Assembly: GCF_036860675.1 (NCBI RefSeq)
Contig: NZ_JAYKGK010000004.1
Span: forward strand, 124,001 to 188,000
DNA length: 64,000 nucleotides
Direction: 5' to 3'
Origin: Rosettibacter primus
GTDB taxonomy: Bacteria > Bacteroidota > Ignavibacteria > Ignavibacteriales > Melioribacteraceae
Made by a program: the position numbers and the translations under genes. Under the pieces are notes generated by a model. The model saw nothing but the letters and a program-made list of their open reading frames with translations. It was not told where the DNA came from and searched no databases. Below, one piece after another: positions 38,042 to 46,089 of this stretch; the stretch's first letter is position 1, and every line of letters begins with the position of its first letter.

Positions 38042-39388
38042 TTAGTTTGAACGATTTTCAAGACCATGACCATTTAGACTTCTTTCACTTTTTCTAAGAA
38101 GATAAGCAAACAACAAACCAAAGAAACCAAGAGATGAAAAAATCCACATCCCTAAATTATAACCCGAAGGATTTTGTGCGCTTGCTCTTGAAATATCATT
38201 TGCAAAACCAATGATAATATTAAAAGAAAATAATCCAATATTTTGAATCATTGTCATTAAACCATAAGCTGTTCCAAGCTTAGAATTCTCAACTATCAAT
38301 GCAACTGAAGGCCACATAACAGCAGGTACCAGTGAAAATGCAATCCCCATAATTGACATTGGAATCATTAAATAAATTGGTATAGAAGCATGAATATCAA
38401 AGAAATCTAAATTTATATTTATGAAATCACTCTGAGTCATTATATCAGGCTTGCCAACTTTATATGCCATCATAAGATATACAGGAATAATCAGTAAAGA
38501 ACCGAACATCATCAACAGAGACCTTTTCCCAATTTTATCGGCTAATAACCCAAAAAGAGGAGTAAATATCATTGCAGCTAATGTTAACATACTCGATAGA
38601 TTACCCCCAACTTCTCGTGTGGTATTATGTGCATCCTGAAAAAATTTTATAGCAAAAGTTTGAAATGGGAACATTGCAGAATAAAAAGTTACACACAACG
38701 CAGTGATGTACCAGAAAGATTTTGGGAAATTAAAAACTTCTTTAAGTATAACTTTTTCCTGAGTCCCCTCTTCAGGTAATGTAAATCTTTTTGTCCCCAA
38801 TACATCAAGGAAATAATAAATTATAATTGCGATTAATGCAAAAATTCCTGCGCCTACAGTTATTAACAAAGGGGACTGCCAGTAATTATATAAACTTTTA
38901 CCCCATGTTGGAGAATTTAAAGCCAAGAATGAACCAAGACGTGCTACTGTTAAATTTAATCCAAAGGCAAATGATAATTCTTTCCCTTTGAACCATCTTG
39001 CAATTATTGTTGTAATTGCTACAATCATTGATTCTGCACCTAAACCAAAAATTAATCTTCCAGAAGCCATTAAAATCAGGTTTCCAGTCAATGCAGTTAT
39101 TATTGAACCAATCATTATTAAACATGTAAAAATTAAAACTGAAGTTCTAGTACCAATTTTATCTATAATAATGCCACCAATAAGAACCATGATAATGTTT
39201 GGGAAACTATAAATTCCCTGCAGCAATCCGATATCGGCATCAGTAAATTTTAATTGTTTAACAAGTAAATCTGCAAGAGGACTTATACTATCATAAATAT
39301 AATAATTGCCAAACATGGCAAGACTAATAAAAAGTAAGATTGTCCAGCGGTAAATAAATGTTGGTTGTGGTTTGATATTACTTTGCAT
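38042..39388 (-). CDS. MFS transporter (MFSD1-like or related)
   Basis: This 448-residue inner membrane protein has about 12 transmembrane segments. It carries the MFS loop GGIIIDKIGTR between TM2 and TM3, GLGAESMIVAITTIIARWFKG in TM4-TM5, and a second half with GLLADKIGKR. It resembles the bacterial relatives of MFSD1-type transporters more than the sugar permeases at 509 and 10590. The substrate is unknown. The gene stands alone: the outer membrane protein gene lies 55 bases beyond its stop codon and a long repeat-rich intergenic region lies upstream. Confidence 0.82.
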   Translation of the reverse strand: MQSNIKPQPTFIYRWTILLFISLAMFGNYYIYDSISPLADLLVKQLKFTDADIGLLQGIYSFPNIIMVLIGGIIIDKIGTRTSVLIFTCLIMIGSIITALTGNLILMASGRLIFGLGAESMIVAITTIIARWFKGKELSFAFGLNLTVARLGSFLALNSPTWGKSLYNYWQSPLLITVGAGIFALIAIIIYYFLDVLGTKRFTLPEEGTQEKVILKEVFNFPKSFWYITALCVTFYSAMFPFQTFAIKFFQDAHNTTREVGGNLSSMLTLAAMIFTPLFGLLADKIGKRSLLMMFGSLLIIPVYLMMAYKVGKPDIMTQSDFININLDFFDIHASIPIYLMIPMSIMGIAFSLVPAVMWPSVALIVENSKLGTAYGLMTMIQNIGLFSFNIIIGFANDISRASAQNPSGYNLGMWIFSSLGFFGLLFAYLLRKSERSLNGHGLENRSN

Positions 39389-39622
39389 TTATTTTCATTT
39401 TAATAATTATTTAATATTTACAAACATAATATTTTTTAAGTAAAATGAATATAAATTAAAGTCAGTCTAAAATTTCTAATAATAACAGAATAATATTTTT
39501 TAAGTTATAAACAGCTTCCTAAAATTTTAATTTTAGTACAAAAAATTTATGTCTATGCAAGATAAACTTCTAGTTACATATTTTTTAAAACATTGATTTG
39601 TGTTACTATACTTAAATTAGAA

Positions 39623-39775
39623 ATTCTTCCTCGCCTTCGGCGAGTCAGAATGACAATTATACTCTTTCCTGTCATTCTGAGGAGTCCCGCCGAAAGGTGG
39701 ACAACGAAGAATCTAAAATCCATTCCTCCATGTTCTTAGAGATTCTTCATTCCGCTTCGCTCCATTCAGAATGAC
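39623..39775. repeat. 153-bp interspersed repeat, copy A
   Basis: This copy differs from the one at 40072-40224 by a single base seen by eye (CCCGCC here, CCCACC there). It is built from short hairpins, among them CTCGCC-TTC-GGCGAG and GTCCCGCC-GAAA-GGTGGAC, and carries the sequence GTCATTCTGA and its complement TCAGAATGAC several times. Elements of this wording are scattered in many Bacteroidota-type and related genomes. Confidence 0.9.
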
Positions 39776-39790
39776 TTACTAATCTCTTCT

Positions 39791-39828
39791 GTCATTCTGA
39801 GTCCGCCATTTGGCGAACGAAGAATTTT
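39791..39828. repeat. Partial palindromic repeat of the same family
   Basis: A short copy reads GTCATTCTGAGTCCGCC, then ATTTGGCGAACGAAGAATTT. It keeps the outer GTCATTCTGA and GAAGAAT blocks and has a different central hairpin, so the family looks modular. Confidence 0.7.
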
Positions 39829-39926
39829 AAAATCTTCTCTTCATCTTAGAGGATTTATTCTTGTCTATAAAATTTCTTCATTAATAATAACAATAAATCA
39901 AACTATCTTGAGTGATAATTGTTTCT

Positions 39927-39995
39927 CGCAGATTTCGCGGATTTGCGCTGATTACTTTCCGCGAATATCTGCGACTATCCGCGCTATCTGCGTGA
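39927..39995. repeat. Second repeat type (CGCAGAT/ATCTGCG family)
   Basis: A palindrome-rich 69-bp unit is made of alternating CGCAGAT, CGCGGAT, GCGAATATCTGCG and TATCTGCG blocks. It is unrelated in sequence to the GTCATTCTGA repeats on either side. It can fold into a long imperfect hairpin. It is another interspersed non-coding repeat inserted in the same spot. Confidence 0.75.
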
Positions 39996-40005
39996 ATATT
40001 ATTTT

Positions 40006-40047
40006 GTCATTCTGAGGAATTCGCCAAAGGCGAATGACGAAGAATCT
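40006..40047. repeat. Short palindromic repeat of the GTCATTCTGA family
   Basis: A compact copy begins GTCATTCTGAGGA, has the hairpin ATTCGCC-AAA-GGCGAAT and ends GACGAAGAATCT. The hairpin is very like the one inserted in the long CRISPR repeats at 52699 and 52783. Confidence 0.75.
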
Positions 40048-40071
40048 AAAACAATTTTATATTTTTAATAG

Positions 40072-40224
40072 ATTCTTCCTCGCCTTCGGCGAGTCAGAAT
40101 GACAATTATACTCTTTCCTGTCATTCTGAGGAGTCCCACCGAAAGGTGGACAACGAAGAATCTAAAATCCATTCCTCCATGTTCTTAGAGATTCTTCATT
40201 CCGCTTCGCTCCATTCAGAATGAC
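40072..40224. repeat. 153-bp interspersed repeat, copy B
   Basis: Direct-repeat partner of 39623-39775 in the same orientation, 449 bases away, with one base difference noted. The near identity means a recent duplication or sequence exchange. Confidence 0.9.
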
Positions 40225-40240
40225 GATGTTATCCTATTCT

Positions 40241-40287
40241 GTCATTTTGAAGAGTCCCGCCGAAAGGTGGACGACGAAGAATCTAAA
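40241..40287. repeat. Short copy of the GTCATTCTGA-family repeat
   Basis: It reads GTCATTTTGAAGAGTCC, then the hairpin CGCC-GAAA-GGTG, and ends ACGACGAAGAATCTA. It repeats the second half of the 153-bp unit with a few changes. Confidence 0.7.
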
Positions 40288-40463
40288 AATATCTTCTACA
40301 TTTTTTTAGAGTCTTTTCTTTTAATCAGAAAATTTTTGTGTGCTAGTGTTTATATTACTTTCACAAAACTGTTGCTTCGTGTTACAATTATGTAAGTCGA
40401 GATTTATTTCAATTATGAAATGAAGTAATGAATATAAAAAATTGCATTAATGTGAATATATAA

Positions 40464-41360
40464 TTACCAGAATTTTATATTATCTTCAATTTTTAAATTG
40501 TAATTCTTTTTGAATTTTCTTGGGTTGGTATTTGCATAACAATATATACAACCATAAAAACAACTGTCATAAAATCCAATATCTTTGCTTTCATAGCAAC
40601 TGCAATCGAAACGTGTTGGAGAGATTTTGTAATTACATTTTTCATCTTCATTACATATTTTATTAATTATTTCAATATCAACGCAATGAGCTTCATTTAG
40701 TTCCGGAATTATTTTTAGTAAATGGTTTTCAGCACATGCATACACATCTATCTTTTTCTCTTTTGCTATATCTATAATTTCTTTTACTAAACTAACTTGC
40801 TCTTCAACTGAAGGTTCATAAAATTTTATATTATAGTCTTTCTCTGCTTTTGACAGATTCATTTTCGTTTTTTTATATAAATCAACAAAACTTATATAAC
40901 ATCGTTTAGTTATGCCAGTTAGCTTATCTGCTATGTATTTGAATTTATTGATAATGAATTCATAAGAAGTAATACTTGAAATAATAATTGGATCAAAACG
41001 CCACTGAATGTAATTATCACCATACCTTTTTGCTAAAAATTCCGCAGAAGAAATTGCATAATCCACATCAGGACTTCTTTTCTCTAAAATTTTCGGATAT
41101 CCATTAATTGTTAAATGCATATAATGGTGTTTATTATATTTTTCGTCAATAAAATCTAAATGCTTAAAAATTGGTTTGGGATTACGTGTCCAGAATACAA
41201 TTGATTTTACCGCATCTGTGCTTAAATCTATATAGACAGGTTTTTGTGAGAATGGATTAGGATAGTATAAATATCCAAGTTTTATTCTTTCAATTAACCA
41301 GTCTGAATAAAAAGCTAATATATCAGTTCTTCTGCTAACAGAGATTATTACCTTTTTCAT
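40464..41360 (-). CDS. DUF1848-family protein with C-terminal cysteine cluster
   Basis: This 298-residue cytoplasmic protein starts IISVSRRTDILAFYSDWL and contains VFWTRNPKPIF, HLTINGYP and YIQWRFDPI. Those stretches mark the DUF1848 family. Near the C-terminus it has a cysteine cluster, CSC, then C, then CIYCYAN, of the Cx...CxxxCxxC kind suited to an iron-sulfur cluster or zinc. The biochemical role is not established. The family shows a TIM-barrel-like pattern and has been likened to radical-SAM-type proteins, but the usual CxxxCxxC near the N-terminus is absent. It is the first gene left of the four-gene accessory unit. Confidence 0.8.
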   Translation of the reverse strand: MKKVIISVSRRTDILAFYSDWLIERIKLGYLYYPNPFSQKPVYIDLSTDAVKSIVFWTRNPKPIFKHLDFIDEKYNKHHYMHLTINGYPKILEKRSPDVDYAISSAEFLAKRYGDNYIQWRFDPIIISSITSYEFIINKFKYIADKLTGITKRCYISFVDLYKKTKMNLSKAEKDYNIKFYEPSVEEQVSLVKEIIDIAKEKKIDVYACAENHLLKIIPELNEAHCVDIEIINKICNEDEKCNYKISPTRFDCSCYESKDIGFYDSCFYGCIYCYANTNPRKFKKNYNLKIEDNIKFW

Positions 41361-41428
41361 TTTATAAATATTTTATAACAAAAACATACTGCACATAAAC
41401 AAAATAGTGTTCAGGCTTCCTAAATACG

Positions 41429-42517
41429 TCAGGTAATTTTATAATTAAGAATTTGACCTGGTTTTAGCTTGGACATTCCAGCTTGGGAAGTTCTAATTAC
41501 TATTGCCGTTTTGGATAAATTATCTTCAACATTTTGAGTTGATGAATAAGTTACAGCTAAAAAATTGGGAAGTGAGTTTATTATTTCAGGGAAACTAGTA
41601 ATCATCGTATAGACAGAAATAGGAGCACGACCGTCAATGATTATCCCATTACCTTCATCCTTAAAATAATTTATGTTGGCATGTAAATATTCCGGCAATT
41701 TTATAAAATCATCTATTGATATTGAGCCATTAATCTTAATCGAAATAATTTTATGAGAACCATATTTTGATTGAGCTGAATTTTTCTCCAGTAGAATGTA
41801 TCTTTTTATAAATGGAGACTTTAAGATTTTTTCAAGAGTGATGTTTAAATTTTTTTTAACAATTTCCGCTAATTCAGCATTCGAATTTTCTGGATGGATA
41901 AAATCATTAATGAATGGTAGTTCTTCATTTATAATTTTTTGTTTAATATCAATGCCATCAACTTTTTTGAGAAAATATTTATTATTTATTTTTTCAATGT
42001 CTCCTGTAAAACAAATATTTTCTGGCAATTTTTCTTCGATTAATAATGATATAAAAGATAAAATTAAAGGCAGAATATAAGACCTGCCTTGAATATCATA
42101 GTTATTCTTTAAATATGAATTCTTTTTCACACCGCATACAATTTCACTAAAATCCCAATCTAAAATCAATAACTCAGGAAATTCTTTTTTTATGTAATTA
42201 TTCATGAATTCTTTAACAATACTTATCGCATTCGTTTTCCATTCATCATTAATAAAAACATCATCTTGATTATCATTAAATAAAGCAGATTTGATTTTAA
42301 GAATTCTACCAGTCCTACTTTTTGTATCCACCAAAGGAAGGTAAGTTTCACCTATGCTGTTTGAGACAAAATCTTTATAATACCTCTCAATTAAATTCTT
42401 TTCTTCTTTGAAATGAACTCTATCTTCAAGATTAGAACTATTGATTTTTTCTTCACATAGTTTTATTGCAGAATTAAATTTACCTTCTTGAATCAGTTGA
42501 GATATTTGCTCAATCAT
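41429..42517 (-). CDS. Lon-protease-like domain fused to a Csx3-like domain
   Basis: This 362-residue protein has three parts: a short helical N-terminus, a Lon (S16) protease-like domain at about residues 60-230, and a Csx3-like domain at about residues 255-345. In the Lon-like part QGRSYILPLILSFISLL places S146 where the catalytic serine sits. TGDIEKINNKYFLKKV followed by IKQKI places K192 where the catalytic lysine sits, so the Ser-Lys pair may be intact. No AAA+ ATPase is present. The C-terminal part has GIIIDGRAPISVY and a later AVTYS ... TAIVIRTS, like the GRxPIWLY core of CRISPR-linked Csx3/Crn3. The histidine-containing segment after that motif in Csx3 is missing here (MITSFPEI). The gene overlaps its upstream partner and is last in a four-gene unit. 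The call rests on motif reading. Confidence 0.62.
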   Translation of the reverse strand: MIEQISQLIQEGKFNSAIKLCEEKINSSNLEDRVHFKEEKNLIERYYKDFVSNSIGETYLPLVDTKSRTGRILKIKSALFNDNQDDVFINDEWKTNAISIVKEFMNNYIKKEFPELLILDWDFSEIVCGVKKNSYLKNNYDIQGRSYILPLILSFISLLIEEKLPENICFTGDIEKINNKYFLKKVDGIDIKQKIINEELPFINDFIHPENSNAELAEIVKKNLNITLEKILKSPFIKRYILLEKNSAQSKYGSHKIISIKINGSISIDDFIKLPEYLHANINYFKDEGNGIIIDGRAPISVYTMITSFPEIINSLPNFLAVTYSSTQNVEDNLSKTAIVIRTSQAGMSKLKPGQILNYKIT

Positions 42518-43394
42518 AATTTATCATAAAGTATGATGTATAAATATTATTATCAACTTTTAATTTTATTTTATAAATAAATTCGTCATTGAATTTTTTA
42601 TTTATTAAAATTGGAATGCGCTTAGTATCTGGTATATCAATGTTTTCTTTAGCAAAGAATTGTTCTTCATTTTCAGTAATTTCAATTTTATTTATGGTTT
42701 TATATTTATCTGTGATAATTATTAAATAGTATTTATTATCAACATTAGAAATTCTTACAATCATATCAGGTATTTTCAGTGGCAATTCAGTTTGATAATT
42801 AGAATCTCTTTCTTTTCGCCAGAACTCTAACATTTTTTCTTCTGCTGACAAATCTGAGGCAGCTAATAAAACTGTTTCTTCTACTTCATCATAAATTGGT
42901 GAAGGAAGATTGATTATTATTGGTTCGTTATAATCTTCTTCTTGTTCAGACAATGAACTTAAATAAAGTTCTAATGCTTCTTCTCTCAATGGTTCTAATG
43001 AGCCAAGCAACTCAGTAATCAATATTTTTTGAACTTCATCGTGCTCAAAGGTTTTAATTTTTAATGAGTCTTTAATCTTTTTTAAAGTTGTATCTTCAAC
43101 TTTCCCCGCGTAAATTTGAAACCAATAGGTTGTCACAGGACCATCGGTAATACGCAATACAAATCGTTCACGTGGAAAGACCTCTCTTGCAATTTTATCG
43201 TTTTTCAATGAAATATCGTTGCTATCTGCCAAATATTTTACTTTCGTTAACAATGCCGCTCTCACAATTTTTTGATTTATAACTTCTGTTATAACAAATT
43301 CTAAATTTTTGGCAGGATATTTCCAAAGCTGTCCTTCTTCAAACTTATTTGGAGGATTCAGCATATATTCAATGTATTTGTATTCATTCTTCAT
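42510..43394 (-). CDS. Unknown protein in the Lon/sigma/MazF-like unit
   Basis: This 294-residue protein matches no named family that I recognise. Its first 105 residues or so look like a small beta-barrel (FEEGQLWKYP, EFVITEVINQKIVRAALLTKVKYLA, RFVLRITDGPV, GKVEDTTLKKI). That is reminiscent of the MazF/SH3-like pattern in the first gene of the unit. An acidic, Glu-rich linker (about residues 125-190) and a C-terminal beta domain follow. The start is the ATG at 43394, because GAGGTGAG lies 6 bases before it; the longer ORF from 43412 would overlap the previous gene. Given its place, it may be the target or partner of the Lon-like protease or hold the sigma-like factor inactive. That is inference only. 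Confidence 0.6.
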   Translation of the reverse strand: MKNEYKYIEYMLNPPNKFEEGQLWKYPAKNLEFVITEVINQKIVRAALLTKVKYLADSNDISLKNDKIAREVFPRERFVLRITDGPVTTYWFQIYAGKVEDTTLKKIKDSLKIKTFEHDEVQKILITELLGSLEPLREEALELYLSSLSEQEEDYNEPIIINLPSPIYDEVEETVLLAASDLSAEEKMLEFWRKERDSNYQTELPLKIPDMIVRISNVDNKYYLIIITDKYKTINKIEITENEEQFFAKENIDIPDTKRIPILINKKFNDEFIYKIKLKVDNNIYTSYFMINYD

Positions 43395-43408
43395 TTTATT
43401 CTCACCTC

Positions 43409-44482
43409 TCATTCATCTAATAAATTATATTCATTAGCAATAAAACTCATAAATTTTTCGATGGCATTTTTAAATTCTTCGCTTTCTACATCATAATCTT
43501 CACCAAAATTTAAAATTACTATTAAATCATCTATATAATTTTTAACAGTCTGGATTGATAATTTTTTATGAAATTTTTGCAAGAGATATTCACTGATTTC
43601 TGCATAAGTGAAATCAGCTTTGTAGTATAAATAAAAACATATTTTGGAATAATCAGCTTTCTTTTTGTTTTGAAAATAGTAATCTATTTTTTTATTACAG
43701 TCATCAATAAATTTACTACAATCAATAGGATTTGGGAGTAATGAATCTTCCGTATTTAATTTTTCTTCATTTATTATATGAAAATTATTTACATCCGAAT
43801 ACCTATCAATTTCTTCATCTCTTTCGCAATTGCCTAATGATAATACTGTATATTTACGAACATCACTGTTATCCATTAATATTTCTATTATATCAGAAAG
43901 TGATAAGTAATAATTTTCTAAATTTTCTAAAATTTCCTTAACAGCTAAATAAACTGCTTGGTAATTAATTTTGCCAAATCCTTCTGAACTTTTTCTTCTC
44001 AGTATATAAAAATTTCTTATTTGAGTGTATTTATCATATAACATTTTTTCTGAATCTGTATTAATTGAATAATATTCCTGCCCAAATTTTTCAATCTTAT
44101 TTATGTAATTATCGTTTATTAATTTATTAATAGCATCACGAATGGCTGGTTTTAAATTTCTTTCTTCTTCAGTAAATATTGACTTTTTTTCGCTGTTGTA
44201 ACAAGAATTAATAATTGAGTAAACATAAGAAATAATAACCCTATCATTATCTTCGTTTACAGAAAGTCTTTCCTGCCAGAAAGAGTTTTTTGTAAATGAT
44301 GTCCATAAATTTTCAATTACATTTTGCTTTATATCATTAAGAATATCATCATAATATTCATTCTTTGATTGAATAAAATTACCTACCATTTTAGTAATTT
44401 GTTTGTCGAATTCAATTAAATCATTATGATTTGCAGTATTGGTAAGGATTTTTCTGATAAGGTCTGGAATTCTTTCATTCAT
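43409..44482 (-). CDS. Sigma-factor-like DNA-binding protein
   Basis: This 357-residue protein has an N-terminal segment resembling sigma-70 region 2 (DILNDIKQNVIENLW ... VIISYVYSIINSCYNSEKKS). Near residues 276-324 a segment resembles region 4 with a helix-turn-helix (KICFYLYYKADFTYAEISEY and IQTVKNYIDDLIVIL). A long divergent middle part separates them. It is longer than ordinary ECF sigma factors, and the match is to general pattern, not to a named subfamily. It overlaps the MazF-like gene by 8 bases. Control of transcription upon release from a partner protein is the natural guess. A plain helix-turn-helix regulator is the main alternative. Confidence 0.5.
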   Translation of the reverse strand: MNERIPDLIRKILTNTANHNDLIEFDKQITKMVGNFIQSKNEYYDDILNDIKQNVIENLWTSFTKNSFWQERLSVNEDNDRVIISYVYSIINSCYNSEKKSIFTEEERNLKPAIRDAINKLINDNYINKIEKFGQEYYSINTDSEKMLYDKYTQIRNFYILRRKSSEGFGKINYQAVYLAVKEILENLENYYLSLSDIIEILMDNSDVRKYTVLSLGNCERDEEIDRYSDVNNFHIINEEKLNTEDSLLPNPIDCSKFIDDCNKKIDYYFQNKKKADYSKICFYLYYKADFTYAEISEYLLQKFHKKLSIQTVKNYIDDLIVILNFGEDYDVESEEFKNAIEKFMSFIANEYNLLDE

Positions 44483-44936
44483 AATTGGTTACCAGAATTT
44501 CTTTTAGTTTGTCTTTTAATTTGGGACTTAATTCAGTTAATTTTCTTTTTAATAATAAAGCTCTTTTATATTGTTTGAATTTTATTAAAAAGAAAGTTGT
44601 TTTTCTTAGATTTTCTGGCGGGACTTTCGCTACTAATATCTTAGGTTCTGTTTTATGGACCTTTGATGTCCCCGGTGCAAATTCTACATAATCATAGTAA
44701 TAATTATTTATCGTTTTATCTTCTAAAATCAATACAGGTCTATATACATCCTTTACATTTCTTTCTTCCCCGCCAAAATCTACATTACTATCATGAACAC
44801 TCCATACACTTCCAAGCTCCAGAATTATATTTTCTTTTTCTTCTTCATTAATAACTCTTTTTATTAAACGAACTTCCATTAATTTTATATTTCTATTTGT
44901 ATTTAATTTCTTCTTTAAATACTCAATTGTATACAT
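44475..44936 (-). CDS. MazF/PemK-fold-like protein, first gene of the four-gene unit
   Basis: This 153-residue protein has the strand order of the MazF fold: LELGSVWSVHD, YRPVLILED, YYDYVEFAPGTSK and TTFFLIKFKQYKRALLL. It ends with a helix of the usual kind (KLTELSPKLKDKLKEIL). It lacks a recognisable MazF catalytic Arg/Thr set that I could confirm, and a 38-residue N-terminal extension precedes the fold. In the known CalpL/T/S system the protease substrate CalpT is a MazF homologue that sequesters a sigma factor. The neighbouring sigma-like and Lon-like genes make that comparison attractive. A stand-alone toxin or structural MazF-like protein is the alternative. Confidence 0.5.
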   Translation of the reverse strand: MYTIEYLKKKLNTNRNIKLMEVRLIKRVINEEEKENIILELGSVWSVHDSNVDFGGEERNVKDVYRPVLILEDKTINNYYYDYVEFAPGTSKVHKTEPKILVAKVPPENLRKTTFFLIKFKQYKRALLLKRKLTELSPKLKDKLKEILVTNYE

Positions 44937-45179
44937 TTTTCTATAAAATATTTTTTGAATGTATGCAATCTATAAATTTGATTTTATTAGTCAAATAATT
45001 TTTATTAATAATATATCTAAAAAAATTATTTATATGCACGCGACATTAATAAATGAGTCTGAATATGAAATGTTACTTTTAATAATAATATGATTTTAAG
45101 AGACATTATAATAAACATAAGTTATTAGAAATAATTTCATAATAAAAATTATAATATGAATACAAATTCAGAGGTAATA

Positions 45180-46019
45180 ATGAAAAAAGTCTTATTTATA
45201 ATTATTCTCACAACCGAATTAATATATTCTCAAATTCCAGATTCGTTAAAAGGCAAATGGATACCTGGGTTAATTACTGGCTTAGGAATTAATCAAGTAT
45301 CATTCAATAATTGGGTTAAAGGTGGGGAAAGTTCTATATCGTGGACATTGTATGGAAATTTTAAATTAGAAAATACAACAGATTTATGGACACTTAAACA
45401 TCAACTAAAAGCAGTTTATGGAAGAGCTAAAATTGGGGAATCTACTTATAAGACAACCGAGAATGACCTTTATATGGAAGATGTATTAACTTATAATGCT
45501 GGCTGGGCAGTAAATCCATATTTTTCTAACTCATTACGTACTCAAGTGACTACTGGTTATGATTATAAAATAACTCCGGCTCCTGTAGTATCAAACTTTT
45601 TTGACCCTGGATATATAACACAAACACTTGGTTTTGGATATAATAAAATCAGTAATGTTACAACACGATTGGGAATAGCACTTCAAGAAGTTATAACAAA
45701 TAAATTTTATCAATACACCGACGATTTATCTACACCAGACAAAAAAGAAAAATTCAAATTCGAAACCGGAATCGAATCGGTAACTGATATGAATTTTAAC
45801 TTAGATAAAAATGTAATGCTCACAAGTAAACTCAGATTATTCTCGAGATTTGAAAGTCTTGATGTATGGGATATAAGATGGGATAACCTAATTGTTGCTA
45901 AAGTGAATAACTGGCTAAGTGTGAATTTTACTTATCTACTCATTTATGAAAAAGCACAATCATTCAAAACGCAAACAAAAGAAGCTCTGCAGATTGGTAT
46001 AACATATACAATTTTATAA
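45180..46019 (+). CDS. DUF3078-type outer membrane protein
   Basis: The protein has 279 residues from the ATG at 45180, which follows a GAGGTAAT ribosome-binding site; the longer ORF from 45156 adds eight non-signal residues. A signal peptide (KKVLFIIILTTELIYSQ) precedes a beta-barrel. GLGINQVSFNNWVKGGESSISW, the end of WTLYGNF and NDLYMEDVLTYN are the DUF3078 hallmarks found widely in Bacteroidota. The function of the family is unknown. It is transcribed away from the MazF-like gene, and the 240 bases between them hold both promoters. No relation to the defence-like genes is implied. Confidence 0.82.
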   Translation: MKKVLFIIILTTELIYSQIPDSLKGKWIPGLITGLGINQVSFNNWVKGGESSISWTLYGNFKLENTTDLWTLKHQLKAVYGRAKIGESTYKTTENDLYMEDVLTYNAGWAVNPYFSNSLRTQVTTGYDYKITPAPVVSNFFDPGYITQTLGFGYNKISNVTTRLGIALQEVITNKFYQYTDDLSTPDKKEKFKFETGIESVTDMNFNLDKNVMLTSKLRLFSRFESLDVWDIRWDNLIVAKVNNWLSVNFTYLLIYEKAQSFKTQTKEALQIGITYTIL

Positions 46020-46089
46020 TTAATAACCTCTAAGTGCCTTTTGGTATAGTAGCTTTTAAGCTTATTTTTATTTTGTAATTATTAAAAAA

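Larger units (their letters stand above)
39389..40463. other. Non-coding repeat-rich intergenic region
   Basis: These 1075 bases contain no convincing protein-coding gene. The first 230 bases are plain AT-rich DNA. From 39.62 to 40.29 kb the DNA is a patchwork of palindromic interspersed repeats, GC-richer than the surroundings and listed separately. The segment is the upstream side of the MFS gene ending at 39388. Confidence 0.7.

Noticed and set aside
41429..42517. Complete ATP-dependent Lon protease
   Set aside because: There is no AAA+ module or Walker A motif, only a protease-like domain with a fused C-terminal domain.
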